The notes under the pieces are model-generated. The model ran no database searches. It was not told the DNA's origin and saw only the letters and a list, made by a program, of their open reading frames with translations. DNA of 11,567 bases from positions 1-11,567 of the forward strand of contig JAUYPG010000054.1 in NCBI GenBank assembly GCA_030695805.1, given 5' to 3'. The translations under genes and the position numbers were made by a program. Within the stretch, counting starts at the first letter, position 1; each line of letters opens with the position of its first letter. Positions 10,829 to 11,567 of this stretch are shown here, piece by piece. The stretch comes from Nanobdellota archaeon (GTDB lineage Bacteria > Patescibacteriota > Minisyncoccia > UBA6257 > GWB1-50-10).

Positions 10829-11567
10829 ATGATTCTTATAACCGGCTATGAAAATCCGGACTTAGATGTTACGGCATGCGCCTACGGGTACGCGGAGCTT
10901 TTGAGGCATCAGGGCAAAAAGGCGGAAGCCGGACTTTTTGGAACTCCTCAACGAGAAGCAGAGTTCGCACTCAATCATTTTCACGTCTCTATCCCGAATG
11001 GGGAAGATATAATCGCAAAGGCAGATGCGATCGTCCTTGTGGACACAAGCCACCTGAATGATGTCCCCGAATCCATCCCCATTGAAAAAGTAATCGAAAT
11101 AATAGATCACCGCCTTATAAATGACGCGGAGAAATTTCCGAACGCAAAGTGCCAGATTGAGGCCGTGGGATCGTGCGCCACGCTCATTGCGGAGCGTTTC
11201 CAAGAGGAAAACGCGACTCCTTCCGAAATCGCGGCAGGCATGCTCTATTCCGCCATCATCTCGAACACCGTGAATTTCATGGCGGGGACAACCACGGAGC
11301 GGGACCGGAAAATGGCAACATGGCTCTTAGAACATGTCCGTCTTTCCAAGGCCTACATTCACGACATGTTTAAGTACAAATCAAACTTTACAAAACCGAT
11401 AAAAGAAATTCTCCTTGATGACTCCACGACACGAGAGGTGGGCGGAAAGACAACAAACATCCTTCAGCTCGAAATTGTGGACGTCGAAGAAGTGGTAAAA
11501 GAACGCGAAGAAGAATTAAAGCGCATCGTCCGCGAAGTGAAGGAAGAAACGAATGTTGATGTCGCCT
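10829..11567 (+). CDS. DHH-family phosphoesterase / family II inorganic-pyrophosphatase relative (3' end outside window)
   Basis: The frame is open from ATG 10829 to the window end (246 codons), so the gene is truncated. The N-terminal DHH domain is recognisable from GYENPDLD (6-13), VLVDTSH (D72), IIDHRL (D93, H94), GSCATLIAERF (114-124) and AIISNTVNF (S145-N146-T147), then TTTERD. These match the four motifs of family II pyrophosphatases and other DHH phosphoesterases, which use two Mn ions to hydrolyse phosphoesters or pyrophosphate in the cytoplasm. Several ligands differ from the textbook set: the motif I His is Y7, the second His of DHH is R95, and the Asp of the S-D-T motif is N146. 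I know of DHH proteins with a 'YxNPDLDG' motif, so Y7 may be a subfamily feature. The substrate is uncertain. The C-terminal domain begins near residue 185 and runs out of view. Confidence 0.82.
   Translation, partial: MILITGYENPDLDVTACAYGYAELLRHQGKKAEAGLFGTPQREAEFALNHFHVSIPNGEDIIAKADAIVLVDTSHLNDVPESIPIEKVIEIIDHRLINDAEKFPNAKCQIEAVGSCATLIAERFQEENATPSEIAAGMLYSAIISNTVNFMAGTTTERDRKMATWLLEHVRLSKAYIHDMFKYKSNFTKPIKEILLDDSTTREVGGKTTNILQLEIVDVEEVVKEREEELKRIVREVKEETNVDVA

Noticed and set aside
1..11567. tRNA, rRNA or riboswitch genes
   Set aside because: No cloverleaf, TTCGA-type T-loop context, rRNA signature or known riboswitch core could be identified by eye; intergenic gaps are short and filled by hairpins, repeats and promoters.

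Overview
The window looks like a piece of a Candidate Phyla Radiation (Patescibacteria) genome, most likely a Parcubacteria lineage. This rests on family-level recognition. It carries split SecD and SecF, a region-4-only sigma-like regulator with HARE-type winged helices, a two-TM protein paired with a VirD4/TraD-like ATPase, and a very Cys-rich multi-zinc-ribbon protein of a kind I associate with these genomes. Short GC-rich palindromes (CCGCC...GGCGG) also sit between genes and inside gene ends. UGA acts as a stop codon for several genes, so this is code 11 and not the Gracilibacteria/Absconditabacteria code. All supported genes are on the + strand.

Layout. 2-1099: 3' part of a P-type cation ATPase, cut by the window edge. 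1113-1146: perfect hairpin. 1211-2584 and 2596-3495: secD and secF, separated by a palindromic repeat unit that also supplies the last residues and stop codon of secD. 3526-4539: sigma-region-4/HARE-type DNA-binding protein with its own strong promoter. 4574-4606: terminator. 4607-4661: promoter and a stack of short direct repeats. 4664-8226: three-gene group made of a two-TM protein, a single-TM protein with a HEPN-like motif, and a VirD4/TraG-type ATPase. It ends in a 38-bp perfect palindrome over the last stop codon. 8319-8378: remnant of a zinc-ribbon gene. 8439-8940: type II toxin-antitoxin pair with a RelE/ParE-type toxin. 8999-10759: large zinc-ribbon protein. 10759-10804: intrinsic terminator. 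10829-end: DHH-family phosphoesterase relative, cut by the window end.

How the genes work together. SecD and SecF form the accessory membrane complex that helps the Sec translocon pull proteins across the membrane. The 4664-8226 group is best read as a membrane-docked DNA-translocating (coupling-protein-like) ATPase with two membrane partners; no relaxase or pilus genes are visible, so its substrate is unknown. The toxin-antitoxin pair lies between a truncated and an intact zinc-ribbon gene. Copies of one stop-codon-linked motif (TGATACAACAT) follow all three of those reading frames, which points to local duplication and deletion.

Regulation. Sigma-70-like promoters are easy to read here. 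In three cases (3526, 8439, 10829) the -10 box ends 5-6 nt before the ATG, so those mRNAs are predicted to be leaderless. The strongest items for follow-up are the repeat-driven separation of secD and secF, the three-gene ATPase module, the doubled zinc-ribbon protein with its adjacent remnant, and the leaderless promoters.
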